IMG/VR virus record: IMGVR_UViG_3300025759_000098
Coordinates: 1-61,584 of that record
Direction: 5' to 3' (one strand)
Length of the DNA stretch: 61,584 nucleotides
DNA from: a virus
The notes beneath the pieces were generated by a model that searched no databases, was not told the origin of the DNA, and saw only the letters and a program-made list of their open reading frames with translations. Both the position numbers and the translations under genes were made by a program. Of the stretch, positions 7,233 through 15,943 are shown in pieces; position 1 is the first letter of the stretch, and the number at the start of each line of letters is the position of its first letter.

Positions 7233-7625
7233 ATGAGTATATTAGGTAAAATATTTTCAGGTGGAGCTACTGAATTAGTAAAAGGTGTAGGTGGTGTTAT
7301 AGATACTCTACACACTTCTAAAGAAGAAAAGCTTGAAGCTGAAAGAAAAATAAAAGATATGATAATGGGTTACGAAGCTGAGATGCAAAAGCAAGTAACT
7401 GAAAGATGGAAGGTTGATATGCAATCTGATTCTTGGTTATCAAAAAATATAAGACCATTAGTTTTAATATTCTTATGTGTATCAACAGTGTTGTTAATAT
7501 TTATCGATGCTGGTGTTATATCATTTGAAGTTAAAGCTTCATGGGTAGACTTATTACAATTAGTATTAATAACAGTGATCGGTGCTTACTTTGGTGGTAG
7601 ATCACTAGAAAAAGTAAAAAAATAA
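7233..7625 (+). CDS. Holin-like membrane protein (GTA/3TM type)
   Basis: 130 residues. An N-terminal amphipathic stretch (SILGKIFSGGATELVKGVGG) and a charged helix precede WLSKNIRPLVLIFLCVSTVLL, then a second membrane helix (about residues 100-120). The WLS-x-N-x-RP junction before the first membrane helix is characteristic of the GTA-type three-transmembrane holin family. It would sit in the inner membrane and time lysis or deliver the peptidase at 46225 to the wall. The lysis enzyme is 39 kb away in the same strand block. Confidence 0.72.
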   Translation: MSILGKIFSGGATELVKGVGGVIDTLHTSKEEKLEAERKIKDMIMGYEAEMQKQVTERWKVDMQSDSWLSKNIRPLVLIFLCVSTVLLIFIDAGVISFEVKASWVDLLQLVLITVIGAYFGGRSLEKVKK

Positions 7626-7628
7626 ATT

Positions 7629-8000
7629 ATGGCAATATCACAAGATACAGCTTATGGCTTTGGTCAATTAGGATCAGTATATACTACTAACGGGCAAAAT
7701 GCGATTAGCCCACCAACAGGAAAGGTTTTTGTTGCTATCACAATGTTAGCTGACACTGTTTTTGACGCATCTGGAGGTTTAGTTGCTGATACCACAAACA
7801 CGGCAATTGCAGGTTTAGAGTACATAGGTACTGAAGTAGCTGCTCACAATTTAAGTGATGGTAGTGAAACCGCTATATCTGGTTCAGAAGGTTTAGTTGT
7901 AGATTCAGTTACGTTTCCAAAGGGAGTAACTATTTATGGCCGCTGGACTGAAATAGATGTTTCTTCTGGAGGTGGAATTATAGCTTATATAGGAGAATAA
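7629..8000 (+). CDS. Probable virion structural protein
   Basis: 123 residues, Ala/Gly/Ser/Thr-rich and neutral, with strand-rich composition: FVAITMLADTVFDASGGLV, then GLEYIGTEVAAHNL and a final strand IYGRWTEIDVSSGGGIIAYI. There are no catalytic motifs and no membrane helices. Composition resembles the two paralogues at 46746 and 47190 and other probable decoration or fibre proteins. Its stop overlaps the start of the next gene (LamG-like) by one base. Family not recognised. Confidence 0.7.
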   Translation: MAISQDTAYGFGQLGSVYTTNGQNAISPPTGKVFVAITMLADTVFDASGGLVADTTNTAIAGLEYIGTEVAAHNLSDGSETAISGSEGLVVDSVTFPKGVTIYGRWTEIDVSSGGGIIAYIGE

Positions 8001-8794
8001 TGTTAGGATTAGGCGCTAGTTTAGTTTACGGTGGTGGTATAGATACAGAAATAAACCACTCTATATTATTCGACGGAACTAATGACGAAATAGATTTTAC
8101 TACATCTGCTTTTCAAACTGCTTTAGCTGATGGTAATTTTAAACTAACAGGTTCTGTATCTATATGGGCTAGAGTAAACACAACTGGCGCTAATGGACAA
8201 ATGTGGGACTTCGCTATAGACAGTAACAATAGAATACAACTACAGTATAAGCACGGTGATGATAGTTTTACAGGGACATATAGAGCGGGTGGTGCTAACA
8301 AAATAGCAAACTATGCTCCATCGGGCACGCAAGAGGGAGATGGCAACTTTCATCATATAGTAGTTACTTGGGATAGAGCTAGTGAAAACGAACTTAAACT
8401 ATATTACGATGGTAGTTTAAGAACAACTACAACATTAACAGCTACTTTAACCGGAGACTTTGATGACACTGCTGACGGTACACTTGGTCAAGATGGTGCT
8501 GGTGGTGTAGAGTTTTTAGCTGGTACATCATTTAATGGTAACGCAGACTATAATGGTTATCTTGATGACTTTGCTGTATACTCAACTGTTTTATCGTCTA
8601 GTGAAGTTACAACACTTTACAATAGTGGATCATCAAACCCAGGTAACGTTAACACCGTAGGTACAATTATAGCACATTGGCCTTTCAACGAAGGAACAGG
8701 TACTACTGTTACAGATAGAATAAACAGCTATGTAGGTACTCTTGGTGCTGGGGCTAATGCACCTACATTTAGTACTAACAACGCTGCTGGATAA
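8000..8794 (+). CDS. LamG/concanavalin A-like appendage protein
   Basis: 264 residues. SILFDGTNDEIDFTTSAF, SVSIWARVNTTGANGQMW, GNFHHIVVTWDRASENELKL and YYDGSL followed by YNGYLDDFAVYSTVLSSSEV give the full strand order of a LamG (laminin-G-like, concanavalin A) jelly roll spanning about residues 20-220. A short C-terminal extension IIAHWPFNEGTGTTVTD is typical of these domains. LamG domains bind glycans; here it is probably a tail or head fibre contacting host surface polysaccharide (inference). No signal peptide. Confidence 0.83.
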   Translation: MLGLGASLVYGGGIDTEINHSILFDGTNDEIDFTTSAFQTALADGNFKLTGSVSIWARVNTTGANGQMWDFAIDSNNRIQLQYKHGDDSFTGTYRAGGANKIANYAPSGTQEGDGNFHHIVVTWDRASENELKLYYDGSLRTTTTLTATLTGDFDDTADGTLGQDGAGGVEFLAGTSFNGNADYNGYLDDFAVYSTVLSSSEVTTLYNSGSSNPGNVNTVGTIIAHWPFNEGTGTTVTDRINSYVGTLGAGANAPTFSTNNAAG

Positions 8795-8802
8795 AAAAAT
8801 AA

Positions 8803-8825
8803 ATAATTAAATTAAATTAAATAAA
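8803..8825 (+). promoter_or_regulatory. A/T pentamer-repeat leader
   Basis: AATTAAATTAAATTAAAT followed directly by an A-rich start region, without Shine-Dalgarno. This mirrors the leader before the GroEL-like gene at 2957-2981. Likely a translation start region. Confidence 0.45.
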
Positions 8826-9098
8826 ATGGCAAAAAGAAAAACACCGAAGGCTAAAAAGCCTTCAAAAATAACTAACGACGAATTAAATAAAGTACAATCA
8901 ATTATTGATAACATAAACAGGGCTCAACTAGAAATAGGTAGCTTTGAAACTAAGAAACATAATCTATTACATCACGTGACAATAATGCAACAAAACTTAC
9001 GTGACATGCAGTTAGGACTTGAAAAGAGTTATGGTACGGCTGATATTAATATTGAAGATGGTACTATAAATTACGAGAACAATGGCAAAATTAATTAG
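8826..9098 (+). CDS. Small coiled-coil protein
   Basis: 90 residues. A basic N-terminus (MAKRKTPKAKKPSKIT) precedes a continuous predicted coiled coil, about residues 18-72, rich in Asn, Gln and Leu. The acidic tail ends NYENNGKIN. Such proteins are common just upstream of packaging genes but the function is not known. It overlaps the next gene by 17 nt. Confidence 0.72.
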   Translation: MAKRKTPKAKKPSKITNDELNKVQSIIDNINRAQLEIGSFETKKHNLLHHVTIMQQNLRDMQLGLEKSYGTADINIEDGTINYENNGKIN

Positions 9099-9303
9099 AA
9101 AAATTACCGTAGGTAAAGACTATAAGGAAAACGCTATGCACTACGCTGTAGGCCAAGATGTTTATGGTGGGCATACTATATCTAATATTGTTGAAGATGA
9201 AGATAAGTATTCTATATATATAAAAAAGAATAAAGACGTTTTACCTTGGAAAGACTTTAACAAGAACATGGCAATATCTGTAGAATATAATTTAGAGTAC
9301 TAA
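9082..9303 (+). CDS. Small protein of unknown function
   Basis: 73 residues, beta-rich and charged: KITVGKDYKENAMHYAVGQD, then VYGGHTISNIVEDEDKYSIY and a short tail. It reads like a small barrel-type domain. It overlaps both neighbours (17 nt upstream, one base downstream), which supports it being real. No family recognised. Confidence 0.7.
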   Translation: MAKLIRKITVGKDYKENAMHYAVGQDVYGGHTISNIVEDEDKYSIYIKKNKDVLPWKDFNKNMAISVEYNLEY

Positions 9304-9893
9304 TGAAAGCACCTTTTGACTTTGTTATAGAGCCAAAAGGTAGTAGATATAACAATATAACTAAAGTTGGTGATAAAGATCTTATTATTAACACTGAAAT
9401 ATTTAATCATCAATTTGTAAATAGAGAAGCTATTGTTAAATCTGTACCTACAGCTTATAAAACAAAAATAAAACCAGGAGATACTATTATAACTCACCAT
9501 AACGTTTTTAGAAGATGGCTTGATGTCAAGGGAAGAGAAAAGAACAGTAGAAGTTTTTTTAATGAAAATACTTATCTTATAAAAGAAGATCAAATATTTT
9601 TATACAAAAGAAATGACAAGTGGAAAGCTACAGATGGTTACTGTTTTGTACAACCTATAAAACAAAGAAACTCGTTAGATGTAGAGACAGAAGAACAGTG
9701 TGTAGGTATAGTTAAGTATACCGACGGTGTTAATGAGATTGGTGATCTTGTAGGATTTACACCTTTTTCAACTTACGAGTTTGTTATAGACGGTAAACGT
9801 TTATATAGAGTTATGAATAAATTTATTACAATTAAATATGAATACCAAGGAAACGAAGAAGCTTATAATCCAAGCTGGGCACAAAGCAGTTGA
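9303..9893 (+). CDS. Probable double GroES-fold protein
   Basis: 196 residues that split into two similar halves. First half: FVIEPKGSRY, then AIVKSVPTAYKTKIKPGDTI, an extended loop containing KGREKNSRSF, and YLIKEDQIFLYK. Second half: CFVQPIKQRN, then CVGIVKYTDGVNEIGDLVGF and LYRVMNKFITIKYE. Each half has the barrel-strand, G-x-V, GD-x-V and terminal-strand pattern of chaperonin-10. With a GroEL/GroES pair in the same genome, a co-chaperonin or capsid-assembly cofactor role is a reasonable inference (compare T4 gp31 as a function, not a sequence match). Alternatively it is a virion beta-barrel protein. Its 3' end overlaps the next gene by 56 nt. Confidence 0.6.
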   Translation: MKAPFDFVIEPKGSRYNNITKVGDKDLIINTEIFNHQFVNREAIVKSVPTAYKTKIKPGDTIITHHNVFRRWLDVKGREKNSRSFFNENTYLIKEDQIFLYKRNDKWKATDGYCFVQPIKQRNSLDVETEEQCVGIVKYTDGVNEIGDLVGFTPFSTYEFVIDGKRLYRVMNKFITIKYEYQGNEEAYNPSWAQSS

Positions 9894-10116
9894 AGAACTT
9901 ATCAATGTAGCTAGAGAAAAGATTATTACTAATACAGAAGATGATGTTTCTGCTGATAGACTGAAGAACGCTGCAGCTACTAAAAAACTAGCAATATTTG
10001 ACGCGTTTGAAATACTTAACAGAATTCAAGAAGAAAATAACATCCTTGAGGGCAAAACACCTGAAAAGGCAGAGAAAAAAGTCTTTAAAGGATTCGCAGA
10101 AGGTAGATCTAAGTAA
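9838..10116 (+). CDS. Putative small terminase subunit
   Basis: 92 residues, all-helical and charged: KKLIIQAGHKAVEELINVAR, DDVSADRLKNAAATKKLAIF, DAFEILNRIQEENN. Its place directly before the large terminase (one-base overlap) and its short helical make-up fit a small terminase that recognises DNA and forms an oligomer. No classical helix-turn-helix is obvious, so the call rests mainly on position. It overlaps the preceding gene by 56 nt in another frame. Confidence 0.6.
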   Translation: MNTKETKKLIIQAGHKAVEELINVAREKIITNTEDDVSADRLKNAAATKKLAIFDAFEILNRIQEENNILEGKTPEKAEKKVFKGFAEGRSK

Positions 10117-12332
10117 TGTACAGTCAAAGTTTAGTTAAGGTCATAGAACCTGTAAAGAAAACAACAATCACACGTTTAAACCGTGGTAAAAAATGGAAAT
10201 ATGGATACAATAAAGAACATGATATTGTCGTTATATCAAAAACTGGTAAAATTGGTGAAATACTTGAAATCCAAAACTTGCGCATTGCTTTACCACCTGT
10301 GCCCGTGCAAGTACATGGACTGCAAGAAAATAAGTGGAAAAAAATAGATTATCCTCAAGAACTACAAAGAATTAAAAACATATTCGACTGGAGAGCTTAC
10401 CCCGAAGAAAGTAAAGATCAATGGTTCGATTATATAGACGAGGAGTTTAAAAGAAGAGATGAGGGCTTTTGGTTTATGAATAACGGTAAACCAACTTGGA
10501 TAACAGGCACACACTACATGTATTTACAATGGAGCAAGATTGATGTTGGGGCTCCAGATTATAGAGAAGCTAATAGACTGTTTTATATATTCTGGGAAGC
10601 TTGTAAAGCAGATAAAAGATGTTATGGTATGTGTTACCTTAAAAACAGGCGTTCTGGTTTTAGTTTTATGTCTTCAGCTGAAACAGTTAATTTAGCTACA
10701 ATATCAAGTGATAGTAGATATGGTATATTATCTAAATCAGGTGCTGACGCTAAAAAAATGTTTACTGATAAAGTTGTACCAATTAGTATTAACTATCCTT
10801 TCTTTTTCAAACCGATACAAGACGGTATGGATAGACCAAAGTCAGAACTTGCTTATAGAGTACCAGCTAGTAAGTTTACAAGAAAGAAGATTACAACAAA
10901 CGAACAGCTTGAAGATATTAAAGGGTTAGACACAACTATAGATTGGAAAAATACTGGTGACAATAGTTATGATGGAGAAAAACTTAATTTATTAGTTCAC
11001 GATGAAAGTGGTAAGTGGGAAAGACCAGATAATATATTAAACAATTGGAGAGTTACTAAAACTTGTTTAAGGTTAGGTGCTAAAATAGTTGGTAAGTGCA
11101 TGATGGGTTCAACATCAAACGCTTTAGACAAAGGTGGAGATAATTTTAAAAAACTATATAATGATTCTGACGTTACCAAGCGAAATAGAAATGGACAGAC
11201 AAAATCTGGTTTATATTCTCTTTTTATTCCAATGGAGTGGAACTATGAAGGATTTATTGATGAATACGGAAGTCCAGTATTTAATAACCCAAACGATGAT
11301 GTCCTCGGACCAGATGGTGAACTAATAGATATAGGAATAATAGAGCACTGGAACAACGAAGCAGAGGGTTTAAAAGGAGATCCAGATGCTTTAAATGAGT
11401 TTTACAGACAGTTTCCGCGAACTGAAGAACACGCGTTTAGAGATGAAACAAAAAATAGTATATTTAACCTAGTTAAGTTATACGAACAAATAGATTATAA
11501 CGAGGGTATAGGTAGCTCCTCTGTTGTAAATACCGGTAACTTTCAATGGGTAAACGGTATTAAAGACACACAGGTTATATTTTATCCAGACCCACAGGGT
11601 AGATTTAAAATTAGCTGGACACCACCACAACACCTGCAAAATAAAATAATAGTCAAAGGTGGTATTAAATATCCAGCAAACGAACACATGGGTGCTTTCG
11701 GTTGTGACAGTTATGATATATCAGGAACAGTAGACGGTAGAGGTTCTAATGGTGCTTTGCACGGGTTAACTAAGTTTAGCATGGAAGACGCTCCACCTAA
11801 TCAGTTTTTTTTAGAGTATATAGCTAGACCACAAACAGCTGAAATATTTTTTGAAGATGTGTTAATGTCGCTAGTATTTTATGGTATGCCATTACTAGCA
11901 GAAAATAATAAACCAAGGTTGTTATACTATTTAAGACGTAGAGGTTATAGAGGTTATAGTATGAATAGACCTGACAAGGTTTGGAACAAACTATCGGTAA
12001 CAGAAAGAGAGATAGGCGGTATACCAAACTCAAGTGAAGATATAAAACAAGCTCATGCTGCCGCTATAGAGATGTATATACAACAGCACGTGGGTCATTT
12101 AGGCGATGGTAATTACGGTAACATGTATTTTAATAACACACTAAATGATTGGGCTAGATTTGATATAAACAAAAGAACAAAGTTTGACGCAACAATAAGT
12201 AGTGGATTAGCTGTTATGGCCTGTAATAGACATTTGTATGCTCCAAACGCAATAATAGAAAAACCAAAATTAAACATAAATATTGCTAGATATTCTAATA
12301 CAGGCGGTATGTCCAAATTAATTAAAGAATAA
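10116..12332 (+). CDS. terL: Terminase large subunit
   Basis: 738 residues. The ATPase half has an atypical Walker A region, KNRRSGFSFMSS at about residues 176-187, with no GK[ST]; Walker B and the catalytic acid are LLVHDES at 292-298; CMMGSTSN near 328 is coupling motif III. The nuclease half begins around GCDSYDISGT (D531) with the RNase H-like acidic residues, and ends with the Arg-rich YYLRRRGYRGYSMNR. It would translocate DNA into the prohead through the portal and cut concatemers. It is followed at one base by the portal gene, the classical order. Confidence 0.93.
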   Translation: MYSQSLVKVIEPVKKTTITRLNRGKKWKYGYNKEHDIVVISKTGKIGEILEIQNLRIALPPVPVQVHGLQENKWKKIDYPQELQRIKNIFDWRAYPEESKDQWFDYIDEEFKRRDEGFWFMNNGKPTWITGTHYMYLQWSKIDVGAPDYREANRLFYIFWEACKADKRCYGMCYLKNRRSGFSFMSSAETVNLATISSDSRYGILSKSGADAKKMFTDKVVPISINYPFFFKPIQDGMDRPKSELAYRVPASKFTRKKITTNEQLEDIKGLDTTIDWKNTGDNSYDGEKLNLLVHDESGKWERPDNILNNWRVTKTCLRLGAKIVGKCMMGSTSNALDKGGDNFKKLYNDSDVTKRNRNGQTKSGLYSLFIPMEWNYEGFIDEYGSPVFNNPNDDVLGPDGELIDIGIIEHWNNEAEGLKGDPDALNEFYRQFPRTEEHAFRDETKNSIFNLVKLYEQIDYNEGIGSSSVVNTGNFQWVNGIKDTQVIFYPDPQGRFKISWTPPQHLQNKIIVKGGIKYPANEHMGAFGCDSYDISGTVDGRGSNGALHGLTKFSMEDAPPNQFFLEYIARPQTAEIFFEDVLMSLVFYGMPLLAENNKPRLLYYLRRRGYRGYSMNRPDKVWNKLSVTEREIGGIPNSSEDIKQAHAAAIEMYIQQHVGHLGDGNYGNMYFNNTLNDWARFDINKRTKFDATISSGLAVMACNRHLYAPNAIIEKPKLNINIARYSNTGGMSKLIKE

Positions 12333-12333
12333 T

Positions 12334-14724
12334 ATGAGAGGTAACTATAATTTTCCAAGCCAAGTAGTTAGCGATATAGAAAAATCATCGCAGGAGTACG
12401 GTCTAAAAGTAGCTAGAGCTATTGAGGCCGAGTGGTTTGATGGTGAAAGAAACGGTAGGAATAGATATTCTAACCATATAAATAATTTCCACAGACTAAG
12501 ACTATACGCTAGAGGAGAACAATCAATACAAAAATACAAAGATGAGTTATCAATAAATGGTGACTTAAGCTATTTAAACCTAGACTGGAAACCAGTTCCA
12601 ATTATACCTAAATTTGTAGATATTGTTGTAAACGGTATATCTGAAAGACAATACTCTATAAAAGCATATTCTCAAGATCCATACGGAGTAGAAAAAAGAA
12701 CTGCTTATATGGAGGGAGTTTTAAAAGACATGAGAGCTAAAGAGTTTGATAAAATGGCTCAAAACTTAATGAACATGGACTTTACACAAAACAAGGGTGA
12801 AGATGTTCCAGAGACTCAAGAAGAATTAGACTTACATATGTCTTTAAATTATAAGCAGTCTGTTGAGATAGCTGAAGAACAAGCTATAAACACTTTGTTA
12901 GACGGTAACAAATATGATTTAACTAGAAGAAGATTAATATATGATTTAACTGTTTTAGGTATTGGTGCTTGTAAAACTTCTTTTAATACTTCTGAAGGTG
13001 TTACGGTTGATTACGTTGATCCAGCTAATCTAGTATACTCTTATACTGAATCACCTTATTTTGATGATTTGTATTATGTTGGAGAAGTAAAGTCAGTCCC
13101 TGTAAACGAATTGATAAAACAATTTCCAAATATATCTAACGAAGAGTTAAAAGAAATAACAGAAAATAATTATAAGCATAACTATAGATACAGTAACCGT
13201 AGAGCTTATAATGAAGAAGATAAAAATAAAATAGACGTATTGTACTTTAACTATAAAACTTTCAATCACGAAGTGTACAAGTTAAAAGAAACATCTGTTG
13301 GGCTACAAAAACTTATAGAAAAAGACGATAGCTTTAACCCACCCGTAGGTGAGAATTTAGCGTTTGAAAGACTAGGTAGAAAGATAGAGTGTTTATACGA
13401 GGGTGTGTTAATATTAGGCACTGGTAAATTACTTAAATGGAGTAAGGCTAAAAACATGATGCGTCCTAAAAGTGATTTTACTAAAGTAACAATGAACTAT
13501 TCTATATGTGCACCACGTATGTATGAGGGTAGGATAGAAAGTTTAGTTAGTAGAATAACTGGGTTTGCAGATATGATACAGCTAACACACTTGAAACTAC
13601 AGCAAGTAATGTCACGTATGATACCTGATGGTATTTATTTAGATGCTGATGGTTTGGCAGAGATAGATTTAGGTAACGGAACAAACTATAATCCACAAGA
13701 AGCCTTAAACATGTTCTTCCAAACTGGTAGTATAATTGGTAGATCGCAAACAATAGATGGTGCTCCTAATCCAGGTAAAATACCTATTCAAGAAATACAG
13801 TCAGGTGGTGGTGCTAAAATGCAAAGTTTAATTGGTACATACAATTATTACTTGCAAATGATTAGAGATACTACCGGGTTGAACGAGGCTAGAGATGCGG
13901 CTACACCAGATCCAAAGGCTTTAGTCGGTGTACAGAAGTTAGCAGCTGCAAATAGTAATACAGCTACTAGACACATATTACAAGGTGGAGCGTTTTTAAC
14001 ACAAGAGATATGTGAGCAAATATCTTTAAGAATATCAGATATATTAGAATATTCTCCAACCGCAAATGCTTTTATACAAGCTATAGGTTCTCATAATGTA
14101 GCTACGTTACAAGAAATGAAAAACTTACATCTATATGACTTTGGTATATTTTTAGAGTTAGCACCAGATGAAGAAGAAAAGCAGTTGTTAGAAAACAATA
14201 TACAAACAGCCTTGTCTCAACAAACAATAGACTTAGAAGATGTAATTGATTTAAGAGAAATAAAAAATATAAAACTTGCAAATCAACTTTTAAAAATACG
14301 TAGAAAAAAGAAAATGCAAAAAGACCAGCAAATGCAACAGCAAAATATGCAAGCGCAAGCCGAGTCTAATGCACAGCAACAACAAGCAGCGGCCCAAGCT
14401 GAAATGCAAAAATCTAAAGCGGCTTTAGAAAACGAAATGATGTTTGAAGCTAAAAAATCAGAGTTGGCAACTGCTAAATTAAAAGCTGAAGCTGATATGA
14501 AGAAGATGCTAATGGACCACGAGTTTGAGTTGAACATACGTATGAAGAAAATGGAGATGGAACAAATGCAAGAAAAAGATCTTTCAAAAGAAACGTTAAA
14601 AGGTCAAAACCAAGTTAAAACACAACAAGTAAAAAATCAAGCAGAAAAAGCAAAAGGCTTTGAGTCTTCTGGTAATGATGTACTTGGTGGTGGTATGAGG
14701 CTAGGTGCTTTTGACCCTCAATAA
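12334..14724 (+). CDS. Portal protein
   Basis: 796 residues. The N-terminal half contains SYLNLDWKPVPIIPKFVDIV and later LGIGACKTSFNTSEGVTVDY, typical of the clip/stem region of large podoviral portals. DTTGLNEARDAATPDPKALV around residue 515 is characteristic of portals. The last 120 residues form a Gln/Met/Lys-rich coiled coil. It forms the dodecameric ring at the capsid vertex, engaging the terminase and later the connector proteins. Size and placement between terminase and scaffold support the call. Confidence 0.9.
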   Translation: MRGNYNFPSQVVSDIEKSSQEYGLKVARAIEAEWFDGERNGRNRYSNHINNFHRLRLYARGEQSIQKYKDELSINGDLSYLNLDWKPVPIIPKFVDIVVNGISERQYSIKAYSQDPYGVEKRTAYMEGVLKDMRAKEFDKMAQNLMNMDFTQNKGEDVPETQEELDLHMSLNYKQSVEIAEEQAINTLLDGNKYDLTRRRLIYDLTVLGIGACKTSFNTSEGVTVDYVDPANLVYSYTESPYFDDLYYVGEVKSVPVNELIKQFPNISNEELKEITENNYKHNYRYSNRRAYNEEDKNKIDVLYFNYKTFNHEVYKLKETSVGLQKLIEKDDSFNPPVGENLAFERLGRKIECLYEGVLILGTGKLLKWSKAKNMMRPKSDFTKVTMNYSICAPRMYEGRIESLVSRITGFADMIQLTHLKLQQVMSRMIPDGIYLDADGLAEIDLGNGTNYNPQEALNMFFQTGSIIGRSQTIDGAPNPGKIPIQEIQSGGGAKMQSLIGTYNYYLQMIRDTTGLNEARDAATPDPKALVGVQKLAAANSNTATRHILQGGAFLTQEICEQISLRISDILEYSPTANAFIQAIGSHNVATLQEMKNLHLYDFGIFLELAPDEEEKQLLENNIQTALSQQTIDLEDVIDLREIKNIKLANQLLKIRRKKKMQKDQQMQQQNMQAQAESNAQQQQAAAQAEMQKSKAALENEMMFEAKKSELATAKLKAEADMKKMLMDHEFELNIRMKKMEMEQMQEKDLSKETLKGQNQVKTQQVKNQAEKAKGFESSGNDVLGGGMRLGAFDPQ

Positions 14725-14732
14725 AAATTATT

Positions 14733-14752
14733 AATTATTATTATATTATATT
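14733..14752 (+). promoter_or_regulatory. A/T leader before scaffold gene, repeated at 17424
   Basis: ATTATTATTATATTATATT directly precedes ATGGCAAAAAA. Nearly the same leader plus the same first codons recur at 17424-17453. No Shine-Dalgarno is present. It looks like a translation initiation module used twice in the head cluster. Confidence 0.45.
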
Positions 14753-15916
14753 ATGGCAAAAAAAGAAAACAAGGCTGAAGAGCCAAAGGTAGATAATACC
14801 GTAGAAAAAATTAAAGTTAAAAGAAAACCTAAAAAGTTTTCAGATGTTAATGAGACTATAAAAGTTGATTTAACTAAAAAACCAGAAGTCAAAGAAGAGG
14901 TAACAAAAGTTGATTTAGCTGAGAAACCAGAGGTTAAAGAAGAAACACCAGTTGTTGAAGCTGTAGAAGAAGTAAAAGAAACTCCTGTTAAAGAAGAAGT
15001 AAAAGAAACTCCTATTGTAGAAGAGATTACTAATGAAGAAAAAACAGAAGTTACACCTACACCAACACCTGTAAAACAAGAAATAAAACAACCAGAGTTA
15101 CCAGAGAATATACAGAAGTTAATGAGCTTCATGGAAGAGACTGGTGGTGATCTAAACGACTATGTACAACTTAATAGAGATTACTCTGATATGGATAATC
15201 ATACTTTATTAAGAGAGTATTACAAACAAACTAAACCTCATCTTCAACCAGATGAAATTGATTTCATGATGAATGATCAATTTTCTTATGACGAAGAAGA
15301 AGATGAGACAGATATAAAAAGAAAAAAACTAGCGTTAAAAGAGCAAGTTGCCAACGCTAAAACTCAACTGGAAGAGTATAAATCCAAATACTATGAAGAT
15401 ATTAAGGCTGGAAGTAAATTAACAAACGAACAACAGAAAGCTATTGATTTCTTTAATAGATACAACAAAGAGTCTGAGCAAAAAGAAAAAGCTCGTTTGC
15501 AGGCAAAAACTACTTTCCAAAACAAAACAGACCAATTATTTAGTGACGAGTTCAAAGGTTTTGAATATAATGTCGGAGACAAAAGATATAGGTTTAATGT
15601 TAAGGATGTTAGTGAAGTAAAAGAAAACCAAAGTAATATGGATAATTTTATCAAGAAGTTCTTGAATGAAAACAACCAAATTGAAGACGCTGCTGGTTAT
15701 CATAAATCAATGTTTACTGCGAACAATGCTGACGCTATAGCTAAGCACTTCTACGAACAAGGTAAAGCTGATGCTTTAAAAGACAGCATGGCTAAATCTA
15801 AAAACATCGATATGTCACCTAGAGGTTCACACGGAGACGATACGAATAGTGGAGGTTTAAAGTTTAAAGTGTTAAATGATAGCTCGGCCCCTACGTTTAA
15901 ATTTAAAAAAAAATAA
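14753..15916 (+). CDS. Putative scaffold protein
   Basis: 387 residues and highly charged. Residues 1-110 are a low-complexity Lys/Glu/Val/Pro region with imperfect repeats (KVDLTKKPEVKEE, KVDLAEKPEVKEE, EEVKETPVKEEVKETP), the middle is helical and acidic (EIDFMMNDQFSYDEEEDE), and the C-terminus is basic (PTFKFKKK), a usual scaffold feature for binding the capsid inner face. Its position between portal and capsid genes supports a scaffold role. No protease domain is seen within it, so removal by proteolysis would need another protein. Confidence 0.75.
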   Translation: MAKKENKAEEPKVDNTVEKIKVKRKPKKFSDVNETIKVDLTKKPEVKEEVTKVDLAEKPEVKEETPVVEAVEEVKETPVKEEVKETPIVEEITNEEKTEVTPTPTPVKQEIKQPELPENIQKLMSFMEETGGDLNDYVQLNRDYSDMDNHTLLREYYKQTKPHLQPDEIDFMMNDQFSYDEEEDETDIKRKKLALKEQVANAKTQLEEYKSKYYEDIKAGSKLTNEQQKAIDFFNRYNKESEQKEKARLQAKTTFQNKTDQLFSDEFKGFEYNVGDKRYRFNVKDVSEVKENQSNMDNFIKKFLNENNQIEDAAGYHKSMFTANNADAIAKHFYEQGKADALKDSMAKSKNIDMSPRGSHGDDTNSGGLKFKVLNDSSAPTFKFKKK

Positions 15917-15943
15917 GTATTAATTAAAAAACAAAATTAAAAA

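Noticed and set aside
14746-15132. 128-residue minus frame opposite the scaffold gene
   Set aside because: Mirror of the low-complexity Lys/Glu region; no start context.
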